NCBI GenBank assembly: GCA_017407205.1
Contig: JAFQXA010000017.1
Location: 16,177 to 80,176, forward strand
Source: Clostridia bacterium
GTDB taxonomy: Bacteria > Bacillota > Clostridia > Christensenellales > CAG-138
DNA: 64,000 nucleotides
Direction: 5' to 3'
A program made the position numbers and the translations under genes. Below are positions 17,743 to 27,297 of this stretch, one piece after another (position 1 is the stretch's first letter; every line of letters begins with the position of its first letter). Below the pieces are notes generated by a model, which ran no database searches, had not been told where the DNA came from, and saw only the letters and a program-made list of their open reading frames with translations.

Positions 17743-19013
17743 TGCTTGCACGCTACATTGCACTTTTTGTTTTAATACTTTTATCGGCATTCTTCTCAGG
17801 CTCTGAAACAGCCTATGCTTCATCAAACGAAATGAAGCTCCGCCGATATGCAGAAAACGGCACCCGCCTTTCAAAGCTTGCACTTTCCATAAAAGAACGC
17901 TTCGAGGATGCGCTCATTACGCTTTTGCTCGGCAATAACCTTGTAAACATAGCAACCTCATCAATCGCAACGGTTATAGCATTGGAAATTTTCGGTGCAA
18001 ACGGAACATGGATATCCACCCTCGTGACAACGGTGGTAATCCTTATATTCGGCGAAATAGCACCCAAGGTTATCGCAAACTCTGCTCCCGAAACATTTTC
18101 AAAGCTTGTTGCGCTTCCGATAAGGGCGCTTATGATAATATTCAAGCCCATAGTTTTCCTGACGCAGAAATTCATAAATATATTCTCGTATTTTTGGCGT
18201 GACAAGGTAAAAGAGGGCCCCGAAATTACGGAGGAAGACCTTGAGAGCATACTTGACACCGTTGAGGACGAGGGCGTAATGGATGAAGAAAGATGCGACC
18301 TTTTGCAGAGTGCTTTAGACTTTGACGATGTGTCGGCTTACGAGATAATCACGCCCCGTGTTGACATGACGGCGCTTGACATTGATGACGATATAAACGA
18401 AAACATAGAAAAAGCAATTGAATCTTCATTCACACGCATACCCGTATACGAAGACACGGTTGACAACATAATAGGCATACTGCATTTAGGTCATCTCTTA
18501 AAGCATCTTGTTGACAGCAAGAACATAACCTCGCTCCGCGAGCTTTTGATGCCTGTCTCGTTCGTGCATAAGACAATGGCACTTCCCGATGTACTTGCCG
18601 TTATGCGTAAAAAGAAATGCCACATGGTAATAGTAACAGACGAATACGGCGGAACGATGGGCGTTCTGACGATGGAAGACGTGCTTGAACAGCTCGTTGG
18701 CGAAATTTGGGATGAAAGTGACGAGATAGTAACCGAATTCCAGGAAATTTCCCCCAATGTATACGAGGCTGACGGCTCAATGCGAATATACGATTTCTTT
18801 GAGGAGCTCGACCTTGACGACCGTGACTTTGACGATGACAACGCAACTTTGGGCGGTTGGGCAATCGAAATGCTGGGCGGTTATCCCCGTGTAGGTCAGT
18901 CGTTTGATTATAAGAACCTCACAATCATGGTTATCAAAAGGCAGAAACTGCGCGTAAGACGGCTTCGCGTAATAGTTCACGAAACAGGCAACGAAACAGA
19001 AAGTGAAGAATAA
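17742..19013 (+). CDS. CNNM/CBS-domain membrane protein (TlyC/CorC-like), full length
   Basis: 423 residues. CNNM membrane domain (about 1-185, starting LFVLILLSAFFSGSETAYAS), two CBS domains (about 205-330, ending in TMGVLTMEDVLEQLVGEI), then the C-terminal CorC_HlyC transporter-associated domain (about 345-420). It is the second gene of a duplicated pair. Likely role is Mg2+ or other divalent cation export across the cytoplasmic membrane. A structured repeat array begins only 4-8 bp after its stop. Confidence 0.9.
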   Translation: MLARYIALFVLILLSAFFSGSETAYASSNEMKLRRYAENGTRLSKLALSIKERFEDALITLLLGNNLVNIATSSIATVIALEIFGANGTWISTLVTTVVILIFGEIAPKVIANSAPETFSKLVALPIRALMIIFKPIVFLTQKFINIFSYFWRDKVKEGPEITEEDLESILDTVEDEGVMDEERCDLLQSALDFDDVSAYEIITPRVDMTALDIDDDINENIEKAIESSFTRIPVYEDTVDNIIGILHLGHLLKHLVDSKNITSLRELLMPVSFVHKTMALPDVLAVMRKKKCHMVIVTDEYGGTMGVLTMEDVLEQLVGEIWDESDEIVTEFQEISPNVYEADGSMRIYDFFEELDLDDRDFDDDNATLGGWAIEMLGGYPRVGQSFDYKNLTIMVIKRQKLRVRRLRVIVHETGNETESEE

Positions 19014-19017
19014 GAAC

Positions 19018-19492
19018 CTTGCATATGTAAATGACCGAAATTTGCAAACGAATGCAACAAAGAAAACAGCCACTACCGTTTTCGCGGTAAGTGGCTGTGT
19101 TTGCAAGGGTTTATAAATGCTTTAAAGGCAAGCATCTTTAAAACCGACCGAGCATGCGAGAAACCCCTTAAAAGTCGAGGCGCAGAGCCTGTGAATGAGG
19201 GATTTTACTGCATATGTAAATGACCGAAATTCACAGGCGAATGTAACAAAGGAAACAGGACTCCGTGAAATACGGAGTCCTGTGTTTGCAAGGGTTTATA
19301 AATGCTTTAAAGGCAAGCATCTTTAAAACCGACCGAGCATGCGAGAAACCCTTGCAAGTCGAGGCGCAGAGCCTGTGAATGAGGGATTTTACTATAAGCG
19401 TAAATGACCGAAATTCACAGGCGAATGTAACAAAGAAAACAGGACTCCGTGAAATACGGAGTCCTGTGTTTGCAAGGGTTTATAAATGCTCA
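19018..19492. repeat. 2.5 tandem copies of a ~185-bp structured repeat
   Basis: Units begin near 19021, 19210 and 19395 (periods 189 and 184 bp), between the convergent tlyC-like and serS genes. Each unit holds AAATGACCGAAAT, then a hairpin, then TTTGCAAGGGTTTATAAATGC. The first two units continue to CGACCGAGCATGCGAGAAACC and GTCGAGGCGCAGAGCCTGTG; the third is cut short. Pairings: GCCTGTG at the end of one unit with CACAGGC of the next; ACAGGACTCCGT/ACGGAGTCCTGT (units 2, 3); TGCAAGGGTTT/AAACCCTTGCA (unit 2). In unit 1 the central hairpin has a different sequence (CAGCCAC.../...GTGGCTG) but still pairs. This fills the whole gap; no gene is present. I do not recognise the family. Confidence 0.85.
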
Positions 19493-19496
19493 GGGA

Positions 19497-20765
19497 CTAT
19501 CTTATTACATCGGTGCCCATATAGGGAACCAAAACTTCAGGAACCTTTACGGAGCCGTCTGCCTGCTGATAGTTTTCAAGGATTGCTGCAACCGTACGGC
19601 CTACTGCAACGCCCGAGCCGTTCAAAGTATGAACAAGCTCTGCCTTTGAGTTCTTGTCACGCTTGAATCTTATCTGTGCTCTGCGTGCCTGGAAGTCCTC
19701 AAAGTTTGAGCATGAGCTTATCTCTACATATCTGCCGTAGCTGGGCATCCATACTTCGATATCGTATGTCTTTGCAGATGAGAAGCCCAGGTCGCCCGTT
19801 GAAAGTGTAACTACACGGTAGGGCAAGCCAAGACCTGCAAGAACTCTTTCAGCATCACGCGTGAGTGATTCAAGCTCTTCATATGATTCTTCGGGCTTTG
19901 CAAACTTTACAAGCTCAACCTTATTGAACTGGTGCTGGCGGATAAGTCCTCTCGTGTCACGGCCTGCACTGCCTGCTTCTGCACGGAAGCAAGCTGTATA
20001 TGAGCAATACTTTATGGGAAGTGCATCAGCATCGAGTATCTCGTTGCGGTGCATATTCGTTACGGGAACTTCAGCCGTGGGAATGAGGAAGTAATCGGTA
20101 TTGCTTACTTTAAATGCATCTTCTTCAAACTTGGGAAGCTGACCCGTACCCGTCATTGATGCACGGTTTACCATGTAGGGCGGGAATATTTCCGTATAGC
20201 CATGTTCCGTATGTGTATTGAGGTAGTAGTTTATAACTGCACGCTCAAGTCTTGCGCCCAAATCCCTGTATACGGTAAAGCGTGTGCCCGTTATCTTGCC
20301 TGCTGTTGCAAAGTCAAGAATACCGAGGTCCTCACCGATATCCCAATGTGCCTTGGGCTCAAAGTCAAACTCCGTGGGAGTGCCGACTCTTCTTACTTCT
20401 ACATTCTCGCTGTCGTCCGCGCCTTCGGGAACGCTCTCGTGGGGAATATTGGGAATGTTCATAAGCAATGTGTTGAGCTGTTCATCCATTGCATTTACAC
20501 GCTCATCAAGTGCCTTGATTGCGTTTGCGGTTTCCTTCATTTCTTCCATTACGGAAGTTGTGTCTTCACCGTTCTTCTTCATCTGCGGTATCTTGGCAGA
20601 TACTGCATTTCTGTATGCCTTTTTCTCTTCAACTTCTGCAAGAAGCGTTCTACGCTGAGCATCCAGCTCAAGCAATGCGCTTACATCGGCACCCTTGCCG
20701 CGACGCTTTTTCATCGCTTCTTCAAGCTCTGCAGGATTTTGACGAATTCTCTTAATATCAAGCAT
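19497..20765 (-). CDS. serS: Seryl-tRNA synthetase
   Basis: 422 residues. An N-terminal helical arm (about 1-105, antiparallel coiled coil that grips the long variable arm of tRNA-Ser) precedes a class II catalytic core. The core has motif 2 around [24 protein letters not shown] and motif 3 near the C-terminus ([19 protein letters not shown]). It charges tRNA-Ser with serine. It lies 17 bp downstream of argS on the same strand, so the two synthetases form an operon. The last repeat hairpin at 19440-19465 may serve as its terminator. Confidence 0.96.
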   Translation of the reverse strand: MLDIKRIRQNPAELEEAMKKRRGKGADVSALLELDAQRRTLLAEVEEKKAYRNAVSAKIPQMKKNGEDTTSVMEEMKETANAIKALDERVNAMDEQLNTLLMNIPNIPHESVPEGADDSENVEVRRVGTPTEFDFEPKAHWDIGEDLGILDFATAGKITGTRFTVYRDLGARLERAVINYYLNTHTEHGYTEIFPPYMVNRASMTGTGQLPKFEEDAFKVSNTDYFLIPTAEVPVTNMHRNEILDADALPIKYCSYTACFRAEAGSAGRDTRGLIRQHQFNKVELVKFAKPEESYEELESLTRDAERVLAGLGLPYRVVTLSTGDLGFSSAKTYDIEVWMPSYGRYVEISSCSNFEDFQARRAQIRFKRDKNSKAELVHTLNGSGVAVGRTVAAILENYQQADGSVKVPEVLVPYMGTDVIR

Positions 20766-20782
20766 TTTTTCTTTCCTCCCAT

Positions 20783-22477
20783 TTACATTTTCTCAGGTGC
20801 TTTCAGGCCAATAAGATAAAGGCCCGTTTTTATTGCTATCCTTGACGCTTCTGTAAGTGCAAGTCTTGCATTTCTTGTTTGTGCATCATCATCCATTATG
20901 CGGTTGTCAAAATAGAATTTGTTGAAGCACGAGCAAATGTCGATTACGCCTCGTGAAATAAGATATGGCTCATTCTTGTTTGCCGCTTCTTTTATTATGT
21001 CGGGCAATGCTCCTATCGCCTTTATGAGGGCTGCTGAAGCATCGTCGTTTATAAGTGAATAGTCAATATTCTCTTTATCAAAACCGTCTGCCTTTCTCAA
21101 AACCGAACAGCAGCGTGCGTGCGTATACTGTGCATAAGGACCTGTTTCACCGTCAAAGTTAAGTGCTTTCTTCCATGAGAAAACTATGTCCTTAATTCTG
21201 CCATTGTAAAGTGCGCCCCATACAACCGCGCCAACGCCTACATCGCGTGCCGCGTTTTCCTTATCCTCAAGGTCGGGACTCTTTTCTTTTATTATCTCAA
21301 GCGTTTTTTCAATGGATGCATCAAGTACATCTTCAAGATACAAAACCTTGCCCTTTCTTGTGGAAAGCGTACCGTCCTCCATCGAAACCATGCCGAAGTT
21401 TACATGAACGCAATCCTTTACCCAATCGCGGCCCATGAGTTCCAGCACCTTAAAGACCTGCTTAAAATGCAGATTCTGCTGATACGCAACAACATAGAGC
21501 GATTTATAAAAATCATATGTTGCCTTGCGGTAATTTGCAGCAGCAAGGTCACGCGTTGCATAAAGCGTTGCACCGTCACTTCTCAGAATAATACAGGGTG
21601 CCATATCATACTCTGACAGGTCAACTATCGATGCACCGTCATCAAGCTTTAAAAGGTTCTTCTCTCGAAGCTCGTCCACTATCGGCTGCATCTTATCCTG
21701 ATAAAAGCTTTCGCCTGCATAGCTGTCAAACTCTACGCCGAGCATATCATATACTTTCTTGACATCGCGGAGCGTGATTTCCTTGAACCAAAGGAACAGG
21801 TCCATGGCTTCGGGGTCATTATCCTCAATCTTTTTAAACCATGCTCTTGCTTCATCGTTCAGGCTCTCGTCTTTTTCCGCCTCGTCATGGAAACGGACAT
21901 AGAGCTTTACAAGCTCGCGAACAGAGCCGCACTTTTCCTTGTCGCCATTGCCCCAACGCAAAAAGGCAACTATCATTTTACCAAACTGTGTACCCCAGTC
22001 ACCGAGGTGATTTATGCCCACGGTTTCATAGCCCAGGTGCTTGTATATACGGTAAAGTGCCGCACCTAAAACGGTACTGCTCAAGTGCCCTATGTGGAAA
22101 GGCTTTGCAATATTGATTGACGAATACTCAACGCAAACCGTTTTACCGTTACCCTCTGTTGATGAGCCGTATGCTTCACCCTCATTCAACACCTTCGATA
22201 CTACCTGCTTTGCCAATGTATCCTTGTTTGCAAAGAAGTTCAAATAGGGGCCCGCAACCTCTGCACGGCCTATGAAATCAGGCAGAGAAATGCTCGCGCA
22301 AATCTCCTGTGCAATCTGAGGAGGCGCTTTTCTCATTGTTTTTGCCAGGCGGAAACACGGGAAGGCATAGTCGCCCATTTTCGGATCGGGCGGTGTCTCA
22401 ATCCAAGTGACAAGTTCTTCCGCTTCTATTCCTACTGTTTTTGATAAAGCATTCGCAAGTTGTTGTTTGTTATCCAT
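20783..22477 (-). CDS. argS: Arginyl-tRNA synthetase
   Basis: 564 residues. N-terminal tRNA-recognition (Arg_tRNA_synt_N) domain, class I core with the HIGH signature as [11 protein letters not shown] (about residue 127 onward), a KMSKS-equivalent TLSTRKGKV, and a C-terminal DALR anticodon-binding domain. Start at 22477 is chosen because GAGG precedes that ATG; an in-frame TTG 4 codons upstream overlaps it. It charges tRNA-Arg. First gene of an argS-serS operon. Confidence 0.95.
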   Translation of the reverse strand: MDNKQQLANALSKTVGIEAEELVTWIETPPDPKMGDYAFPCFRLAKTMRKAPPQIAQEICASISLPDFIGRAEVAGPYLNFFANKDTLAKQVVSKVLNEGEAYGSSTEGNGKTVCVEYSSINIAKPFHIGHLSSTVLGAALYRIYKHLGYETVGINHLGDWGTQFGKMIVAFLRWGNGDKEKCGSVRELVKLYVRFHDEAEKDESLNDEARAWFKKIEDNDPEAMDLFLWFKEITLRDVKKVYDMLGVEFDSYAGESFYQDKMQPIVDELREKNLLKLDDGASIVDLSEYDMAPCIILRSDGATLYATRDLAAANYRKATYDFYKSLYVVAYQQNLHFKQVFKVLELMGRDWVKDCVHVNFGMVSMEDGTLSTRKGKVLYLEDVLDASIEKTLEIIKEKSPDLEDKENAARDVGVGAVVWGALYNGRIKDIVFSWKKALNFDGETGPYAQYTHARCCSVLRKADGFDKENIDYSLINDDASAALIKAIGALPDIIKEAANKNEPYLISRGVIDICSCFNKFYFDNRIMDDDAQTRNARLALTEASRIAIKTGLYLIGLKAPEKM

Positions 22478-22541
22478 AAAAATCCTCAAAAACCTAATAT
22501 CTGCATATTATAACATATTGATAACTAATTGTTAATACTCC

Positions 22542-22570
22542 TTGTTGAAAATCAACAATAATGATATAAT
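22542..22570 (+). promoter_or_regulatory. sigma-A promoter placed for a leaderless sortase transcript
   Basis: TTGTTG (22542-22547), a 17-bp spacer and TATAAT (22565-22570). The ATG is at 22579, only 8 bp after the -10 box, and there is no Shine-Dalgarno sequence. The transcript should begin at or next to the start codon. Confidence 0.65.
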
Positions 22571-22578
22571 CGCTTTTG

Positions 22579-23409
22579 ATGCACGTTCTACAGAAAAAAC
22601 CGAAAAGAAGCATTTTCAGGAAAGCAAAACGCTCTCTTTATTTGGCGCGCAAAAAGTTGAGTGCATCAGGAGCTGCAATAAAAGAACTGTCAGTGCAGGA
22701 AGATGACGAAATAAACCGCGAGGCAGCAGGTAACATTGAAAACGAAAGTCATGAAATCAAAACTCTTAACCGCGGTGTAAAGATTGCAATACTCTCTGTA
22801 AGTATCGGCTTGATTGTAGCGGGAATATTCATAGGCATATTCCAGAATATTTATATCCCGTCGCAGAATTATGTTCCCCCTCCTGTCATAGTTACGCCAT
22901 CAGCACATGATATAATAATTCCCGTATACACGGGCGAGCTTTTGCCAACGCCGTTCAGCAAGGTCCCCCCAAAAAAGCTTTACTTTGAAAACAGAAATAT
23001 ATCATGCTATATTCAGGCAGTTGGCAGAACGGCGGACGGCGCCATGGGAACTGTTGACAGTGCACACCTTGCAGCATGGTATGAGGACGGTCCGTCCCCC
23101 GGAGACTCCGGCAACGCACTTATAAACGGTCATGTTCGCTGGGGCGGTCTTGCAGGCACGTTCTCCATACTTCCCGAGCTCACAATAGGCGAGAAAATTA
23201 CTTTTGAATACGAAAACGGTACGCAAAAGTCGTTCTACGTAAAGGAAATACTCGTTTTCCCCTACGATGAAGTACCCACATACCTCATGAGTCAGGAGGG
23301 CGAAGACCGAGTAACCCTCATAACCTGCCACGGCGATTGGGACAGCAGTGCAGGAACAAGCTCACAGCGCGTGTTCGTAATCTGCACAAAAGACGAGGGC
23401 ACGGTTTAA
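22579..23409 (+). CDS. Sortase, class D/F-like, paralogue 1
   Basis: About 276 residues. A long basic cytoplasmic N-terminus is followed by a single transmembrane helix (about 70-90), a Pro/Thr-rich linker and the sortase beta-barrel. Catalytic residues are His in NGHVRWGG (about 186), Cys in LITCHGDWD (about 251) and Arg in SSQRVFVIC (about 265). Sortases cut a C-terminal sorting signal of surface proteins and join them to the wall or to pilins. A second sortase follows 37 bp later. No LPXTG-type substrate is in the window. An in-frame TTG just before the ATG is an alternative start. Confidence 0.88.
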   Translation: MHVLQKKPKRSIFRKAKRSLYLARKKLSASGAAIKELSVQEDDEINREAAGNIENESHEIKTLNRGVKIAILSVSIGLIVAGIFIGIFQNIYIPSQNYVPPPVIVTPSAHDIIIPVYTGELLPTPFSKVPPKKLYFENRNISCYIQAVGRTADGAMGTVDSAHLAAWYEDGPSPGDSGNALINGHVRWGGLAGTFSILPELTIGEKITFEYENGTQKSFYVKEILVFPYDEVPTYLMSQEGEDRVTLITCHGDWDSSAGTSSQRVFVICTKDEGTV

Positions 23410-23411
23410 AG

Positions 23412-23440
23412 TTGTGATAATCTTCATAAGGTGATATAAT
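23412..23440 (+). promoter_or_regulatory. promoter of second sortase, close to its start codon
   Basis: TTGTGA (23412-23417), 17 bp, TATAAT (23435-23440), with the ATG at 23447, 6 bp after the -10. An AAGGTGA lies inside the promoter, 12 bp from the ATG, and could act as a ribosome binding site only if a more distant promoter (for example that of the first sortase) is used. The gene may therefore be read both leaderless and by read-through. Confidence 0.5.
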
Positions 23441-23446
23441 AGGCGC

Positions 23447-24118
23447 ATGGATAAAAAGAAACGGACAAAAAAAGAAAGAAAGATAATCAGGACGCTTTTG
23501 CTCATCCTGAGCTTTTTAATGTTTTCATTGGGCGCACTTTTAATAATCCGTCAGTATGTGTATATGCCGGGGCTTCTGACGTTTTTCGGCATCAGGGAAC
23601 CATATCTTGCTCCGCCTATAGTGGTGGTTCCCACACCGTCACCGCTTCCGCCCGATGTTACACCTACTCCCTATGTTAAGAAAGCTCCCGTAAAGCTTTA
23701 TTTCCTTGACAGGAACATTTCCTCGGATATAGAGCCTGTCGGTCTTTTGGAAAACAACGCCATAGGCACGGTTGACGATCCGTACATCTCCGCATGGTAT
23801 AAAGACGGTGCTTCTCCTGCTGACGAGGAAGGCAATGCAATAATAAACGGTCATGTCCGTTGGGGCGGTATAGCAGGCACGTTCGCCATTCTTCCCGAGC
23901 TTAAAGAAAACGAGGAAATTCTCGTTGAGTTTGAAGACCATACGCAAAAACGCTTCTATGTCGCTGAAACACATTTCTTCCCGTTCGATGGTGTACCTAC
24001 TGAAATGCTGAGTCAGGACGGTGACTTCCGCTTGACGCTCATAAGCTGTCACGGCGAATGGAACAGCGATGCAGGAACAAGCTCACAGCGTGTATTCGTA
24101 GTATGTAAGCCAAAGTAA
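23447..24118 (+). CDS. Sortase, class D/F-like, paralogue 2
   Basis: 223 residues. Short basic N-terminus, one transmembrane helix (about 14-34), a linker with PTPSPLPPDVTPTP, then the sortase domain. His136 in NGHVRWGG, Cys201 in LISCHGEWN and Arg215 in SSQRVFVVC complete the triad. It resembles the preceding sortase across the whole catalytic domain and mainly lacks its about 50-residue cytoplasmic extension. Likely a tandem duplication; each copy has its own promoter. Confidence 0.88.
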   Translation: MDKKKRTKKERKIIRTLLLILSFLMFSLGALLIIRQYVYMPGLLTFFGIREPYLAPPIVVVPTPSPLPPDVTPTPYVKKAPVKLYFLDRNISSDIEPVGLLENNAIGTVDDPYISAWYKDGASPADEEGNAIINGHVRWGGIAGTFAILPELKENEEILVEFEDHTQKRFYVAETHFFPFDGVPTEMLSQDGDFRLTLISCHGEWNSDAGTSSQRVFVVCKPK

Positions 24119-24169
24119 AGCCCTGCTCTCTGTTTATTGTAATGATATTTTTAAAAGGGGGATGTTTTT

Positions 24170-24853
24170 ATGAAGAAAGTACTATGTTTGATTTTGGCGG
24201 TTACTATGCTTATCAGCCTTTCCGGTTGCTTCGGTGATAATGAACCCGAAGATGTACGTGGCGATATAGTAACCCAAACTCCGGATCAAAGCGCTGATAT
24301 AACACAGGGCGAAGCCGAGTTTTCATTGGGTAAAACTGCCAACAACACATATAATAACGATTTTTTGGGAATAAGCTGTACTTTACCTTCTGAATGGGAG
24401 TTTTATACAGACAAGCAGATTTTGGAAATCAACAATATGGTCGATGATGTTCTTGATGAAAAAACGACTGAAGCTCTTAAAGAAGCAGACGTTGTTTATG
24501 ATATGTACGCCAATTGTGCATCGGACGGCAGCAGCATCAACATAAACCTTGAGAAGTTCAATGTTATTCAAATTTTAGCCCTTGATTTAAAACAAACGCT
24601 TGAATCACAAATCGATGTAATCAAACAAAGCTATCAGAACATGGGGTACACCGATATCAACGTTAATTATCAAAAAACAACGGTTGACAGTAAAGAGTTT
24701 GACTCATTAAAGCTTACTGCAAAAATTGAAGGCATTGATTTCTATGGAACGATTTTCTCCTTCAAGAAGAGCAACTATATGGCAAATGTTACGGTTTGCT
24801 CACTTTTGACAGATACGACCGATACGATTTTGAGTTATTTCTCGATTAAATAG
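24170..24853 (+). CDS. hypothetical lipoprotein
   Basis: 227 residues. Signal peptide MKKVLCLILAVTMLISLSGC with lipobox Cys at about 20, then an acidic Gln/Asp-rich linker. A mixed alpha-beta domain follows, containing FLGISCTLPSEWEFY, a pattern common in clostridial extracytoplasmic lipoproteins of the PsbP/DUF1795-like kind. Strong GGGGGA ribosome binding site. It ends at a bidirectional terminator. Function unknown. Confidence 0.75.
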   Translation: MKKVLCLILAVTMLISLSGCFGDNEPEDVRGDIVTQTPDQSADITQGEAEFSLGKTANNTYNNDFLGISCTLPSEWEFYTDKQILEINNMVDDVLDEKTTEALKEADVVYDMYANCASDGSSININLEKFNVIQILALDLKQTLESQIDVIKQSYQNMGYTDINVNYQKTTVDSKEFDSLKLTAKIEGIDFYGTIFSFKKSNYMANVTVCSLLTDTTDTILSYFSIK

Positions 24854-24868
24854 TTTTATTGCTTACTT

Positions 24869-24903
24869 AAAAAGTCCCATCGTTAAATTCGATGGGACTT
24901 TTC
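24869..24903. terminator. Bidirectional terminator between a lipoprotein gene and dinB
   Basis: AAAAGTCCCATCG / CGATGGGACTTTT, 13-bp perfect stem with T-runs on both strands. Confidence 0.85.
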
Positions 24904-26134
24904 ATTCGCTATCATTCTTATTTTCTTTTACTATATCCGTCCTTATTGTGTTGGCAAAACTTATCGTGTTTTTTCCAAACCTCGACCGTATCTCGTCAAC
25001 CGTCTTGTCAAGCCGTGTGTTCTTCTCGCTTGCCTCTTCCTCGCCCTCATCAAGCAGGCTCATCTGCACGGTGGCATGAGTTGTCAAGCCGCTTGCGGTA
25101 ACTCCGAGCAGACGAATAGGCGAATTGAACGAATAGCACTTTTTAAAAATATCGAGTGCGTTTTCAAACAAAGCACGCGTTGAGTTTGTAGCAGTGTTTA
25201 ATGTCTTTTGTCTTTGTATCGTCTGAAAATTGGGGTCCCTTATCTGTATCTGCACCGTTGTGCAGAAAAGTCCCTGTTTTCGAAGTCTTGCACCCACTGA
25301 GTCACAAAGCATGGTAAGCCCTGCATGAACATCGTCTTTGCCCACAAGATTACGTGCAAATGTTATGCTGTTTCCGACACTCTTTACGCCATCCTCCTCG
25401 TCATACTTTTTAACGGGAGTCATATCAAGTCCGCTTGCATTTTCCCAAATGGACTCGCCTGCCCTGCCAAGAAGTCTCGACATGGTTTCCCTGCCGCTTT
25501 TTACAATATCGCCAATCGTCAATATTCCAAAGCTGTTGAGCGTTTTCGCGGCAGACTTGCCCACAAAAAGCATATCTTGAACAGGCAGACAAAAAAGTAT
25601 ATCCTTGTAATTTTCCTTTGAAATAACCGTCGTTGCATCTGGCTTTTTGTAGTCACTTCCAAGCTTTGCAAACACCTTGTTGAACGAAACGCCCACGGAA
25701 ACAGTTATGCCGATTTCCTCACGCACACGCCTTCTTATCTCGTCAGCTATTTCCTTGCCGGTGCCGTAAAGGTGCAGGCTGCCCGTAACATCGAGCCACG
25801 ATTCATCCACCGAAAATCTCTCAACCTGGTCCGTATAATCAAGATAAATCGTATTTATTTTTTCGCAGTAGTAAGCGTATTTTTCATGGTGCGACGGCAC
25901 AAGCACAAGATGAGGGCATTTCCTTTTTGCCGAGAAAATGGTTTCAGCCGTTTTTATGCCGTACTTCTTTGCTTCTTCATTCTTTGCAAGTATTATTCCA
26001 TGCCTCGAATCAGGGTCTCCGCATACCGCCATCGGCACGTCTTTAAGCTCCGGCCTGTCTATCGACTCAACCGAAGCATAATATGAATTACAATCACAAT
26101 GCAGTATTGTTCTTTCCCCGAAAGTATTACTCAT
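24902..26134 (-). CDS. dinB: DNA polymerase IV (Y-family)
   Basis: 410 residues. The palm motifs DCNSYYASVE (first catalytic Asp) and FSVDESWLDVT (catalytic Asp-Glu) are present, followed by the thumb helix-hairpin-helix segment and a little-finger domain. It performs translesion DNA synthesis. The start is set at 26134, where ATGAGTAA overlaps the stop of the upstream phosphatase gene by 8 bp. No beta-clamp motif was confidently placed at the C-terminus; QMSLLDE could be one. Confidence 0.93.
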   Translation of the reverse strand: MSNTFGERTILHCDCNSYYASVESIDRPELKDVPMAVCGDPDSRHGIILAKNEEAKKYGIKTAETIFSAKRKCPHLVLVPSHHEKYAYYCEKINTIYLDYTDQVERFSVDESWLDVTGSLHLYGTGKEIADEIRRRVREEIGITVSVGVSFNKVFAKLGSDYKKPDATTVISKENYKDILFCLPVQDMLFVGKSAAKTLNSFGILTIGDIVKSGRETMSRLLGRAGESIWENASGLDMTPVKKYDEEDGVKSVGNSITFARNLVGKDDVHAGLTMLCDSVGARLRKQGLFCTTVQIQIRDPNFQTIQRQKTLNTATNSTRALFENALDIFKKCYSFNSPIRLLGVTASGLTTHATVQMSLLDEGEEEASEKNTRLDKTVDEIRSRFGKNTISFANTIRTDIVKENKNDSE

Positions 26135-26588
26135 AATCATTGCGCAAAGCACTCAAGAGCTCTCTGCAGCCTAAGGCAACCTCGTTCCATGTAAGATTAA
26201 AATCACGCGTATACCAAGGGTCCGCCACATCACCTGGAAAATCCGTGTAGTCCTTCAAAAGGCTGAGCTTCCCCTGTCTATCTTCACCGAAAATGCGAAG
26301 CATATTCCTTATATTTGCACTGTCCATACCGATTATATAATCAAAATTATCATAATCAGCCCTCGTTATCTGCCGAGCTCTCTTTCCCTCACAGCTTATG
26401 CCATGCTTTTCAAGCAAACTGCGAACAGGCGGATATACACTCTCTCCAATCTCCTCCGTACTCGTTGCGGCAGACTCGATATAAAACTCATCCTCAAGCC
26501 CTGCCTTTTCAACAATATCCTTCATAACAAACTCCGCCATGGGGCTTCTGCAAATATTGCCATGGCAGACAAATAAGATTTTTGTCAT
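26127..26588 (-). CDS. Low-molecular-weight protein-tyrosine phosphatase
   Basis: 153 residues. The N-terminal P-loop VCHGNICRSPMAE carries the catalytic Cys and Arg, and DPWYTRDF near the C-terminus supplies the general-acid Asp. It removes phosphate from tyrosine, or from phospho-arginine in some relatives such as YwlE. It is translationally coupled to dinB downstream by an 8-bp overlap. Substrate unknown. Confidence 0.93.
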   Translation of the reverse strand: MTKILFVCHGNICRSPMAEFVMKDIVEKAGLEDEFYIESAATSTEEIGESVYPPVRSLLEKHGISCEGKRARQITRADYDNFDYIIGMDSANIRNMLRIFGEDRQGKLSLLKDYTDFPGDVADPWYTRDFNLTWNEVALGCRELLSALRNDYE

Positions 26589-26755
26589 TTCACTATCTCC
26601 TTGGTATATTATCGCCTGTTCTCACTTTAGCCGAAACAATTGCAAAAAACAAGTTCTTTTCGGCTTATTTTTACTATTATTCAATTTTAACAGAAGCCTT
26701 GATTTCTTTGTGCTGTGAAAATATAATTTAATAAACTATTTTCTCGAGGGCTTTT

Positions 26756-27193
26756 ATGGAGTTTAATATATTCGGGCTTATATTTGTCGTTGCTATCATG
26801 ATTCCAAACATCATCTTTGCAATCAAGTGCAAGGACGGCTTTGAAAACAAATGGAGCAACAAGCTTATTGAAACAATTGAGCAGGTCGGCAGATTCGGCT
26901 CAATAACATTCATGATAATCAACTTCCCTTTTACTTGGTTTGGCTTTCCCTCTGACGAAGCATTTGCACTTTACCTTATAATCAACAGCCTGCTAATATT
27001 GCTTTATTTGGCATTGTGGATTATTCTTTGGAAAAAAGATAATATCTCCAGAGCATTGTCACTTTCGATTATTCCGTCAGTCTTGTTTTTGTCAAGCGGA
27101 ATACTCTCAAGGTCAATATTACTGATTCTATCTTCGCTTTTATTTGCCCCGTCCCATATTCTGCTATCATATAAGAACTCAACAGGCGGTTGA
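26756..27193 (+). CDS. hypothetical membrane protein
   Basis: 145 residues with four predicted transmembrane helices (about 4-22, 50-65, 72-92, 100-130) and little else. A GAGGG ribosome binding site precedes the ATG. It is monocistronic between a promoter-like AATATAATTTAATAA stretch and a terminator. No family recognised. Confidence 0.7.
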   Translation: MEFNIFGLIFVVAIMIPNIIFAIKCKDGFENKWSNKLIETIEQVGRFGSITFMIINFPFTWFGFPSDEAFALYLIINSLLILLYLALWIILWKKDNISRALSLSIIPSVLFLSSGILSRSILLILSSLLFAPSHILLSYKNSTGG

Positions 27194-27227
27194 AACATCA
27201 AAGCAGAAAAAGGTAATCGCCCGTGCA

Positions 27228-27256
27228 AAAGCCACCTGAAAAACAGGTGGCTTTCC
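27228..27256 (+). terminator. Terminator after the membrane-protein gene
   Basis: AAAGCCACCTG / CAGGTGGCTTT stem with an A-rich loop and TCCTT tail. Confidence 0.7.
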
Positions 27257-27297
27257 TTATGACAAGGCACATTTTTTGTGTTGCTTTTTGTAATATT

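Noticed and set aside
19379..19666. Open frames across the tandem repeats (95 and 66 residues)
   Set aside because: They run through hairpin-rich repeat DNA and into the antisense of serS, with no ribosome binding site; the repeat structure explains the region.
22579..24118. Pilus or LPXTG substrate locus around the sortases
   Set aside because: No protein with LPXTG-like signal, hydrophobic helix and basic tail in sorting order was found. The repeat protein at 37428 ends in a membrane helix and basic tail but has no sorting motif.
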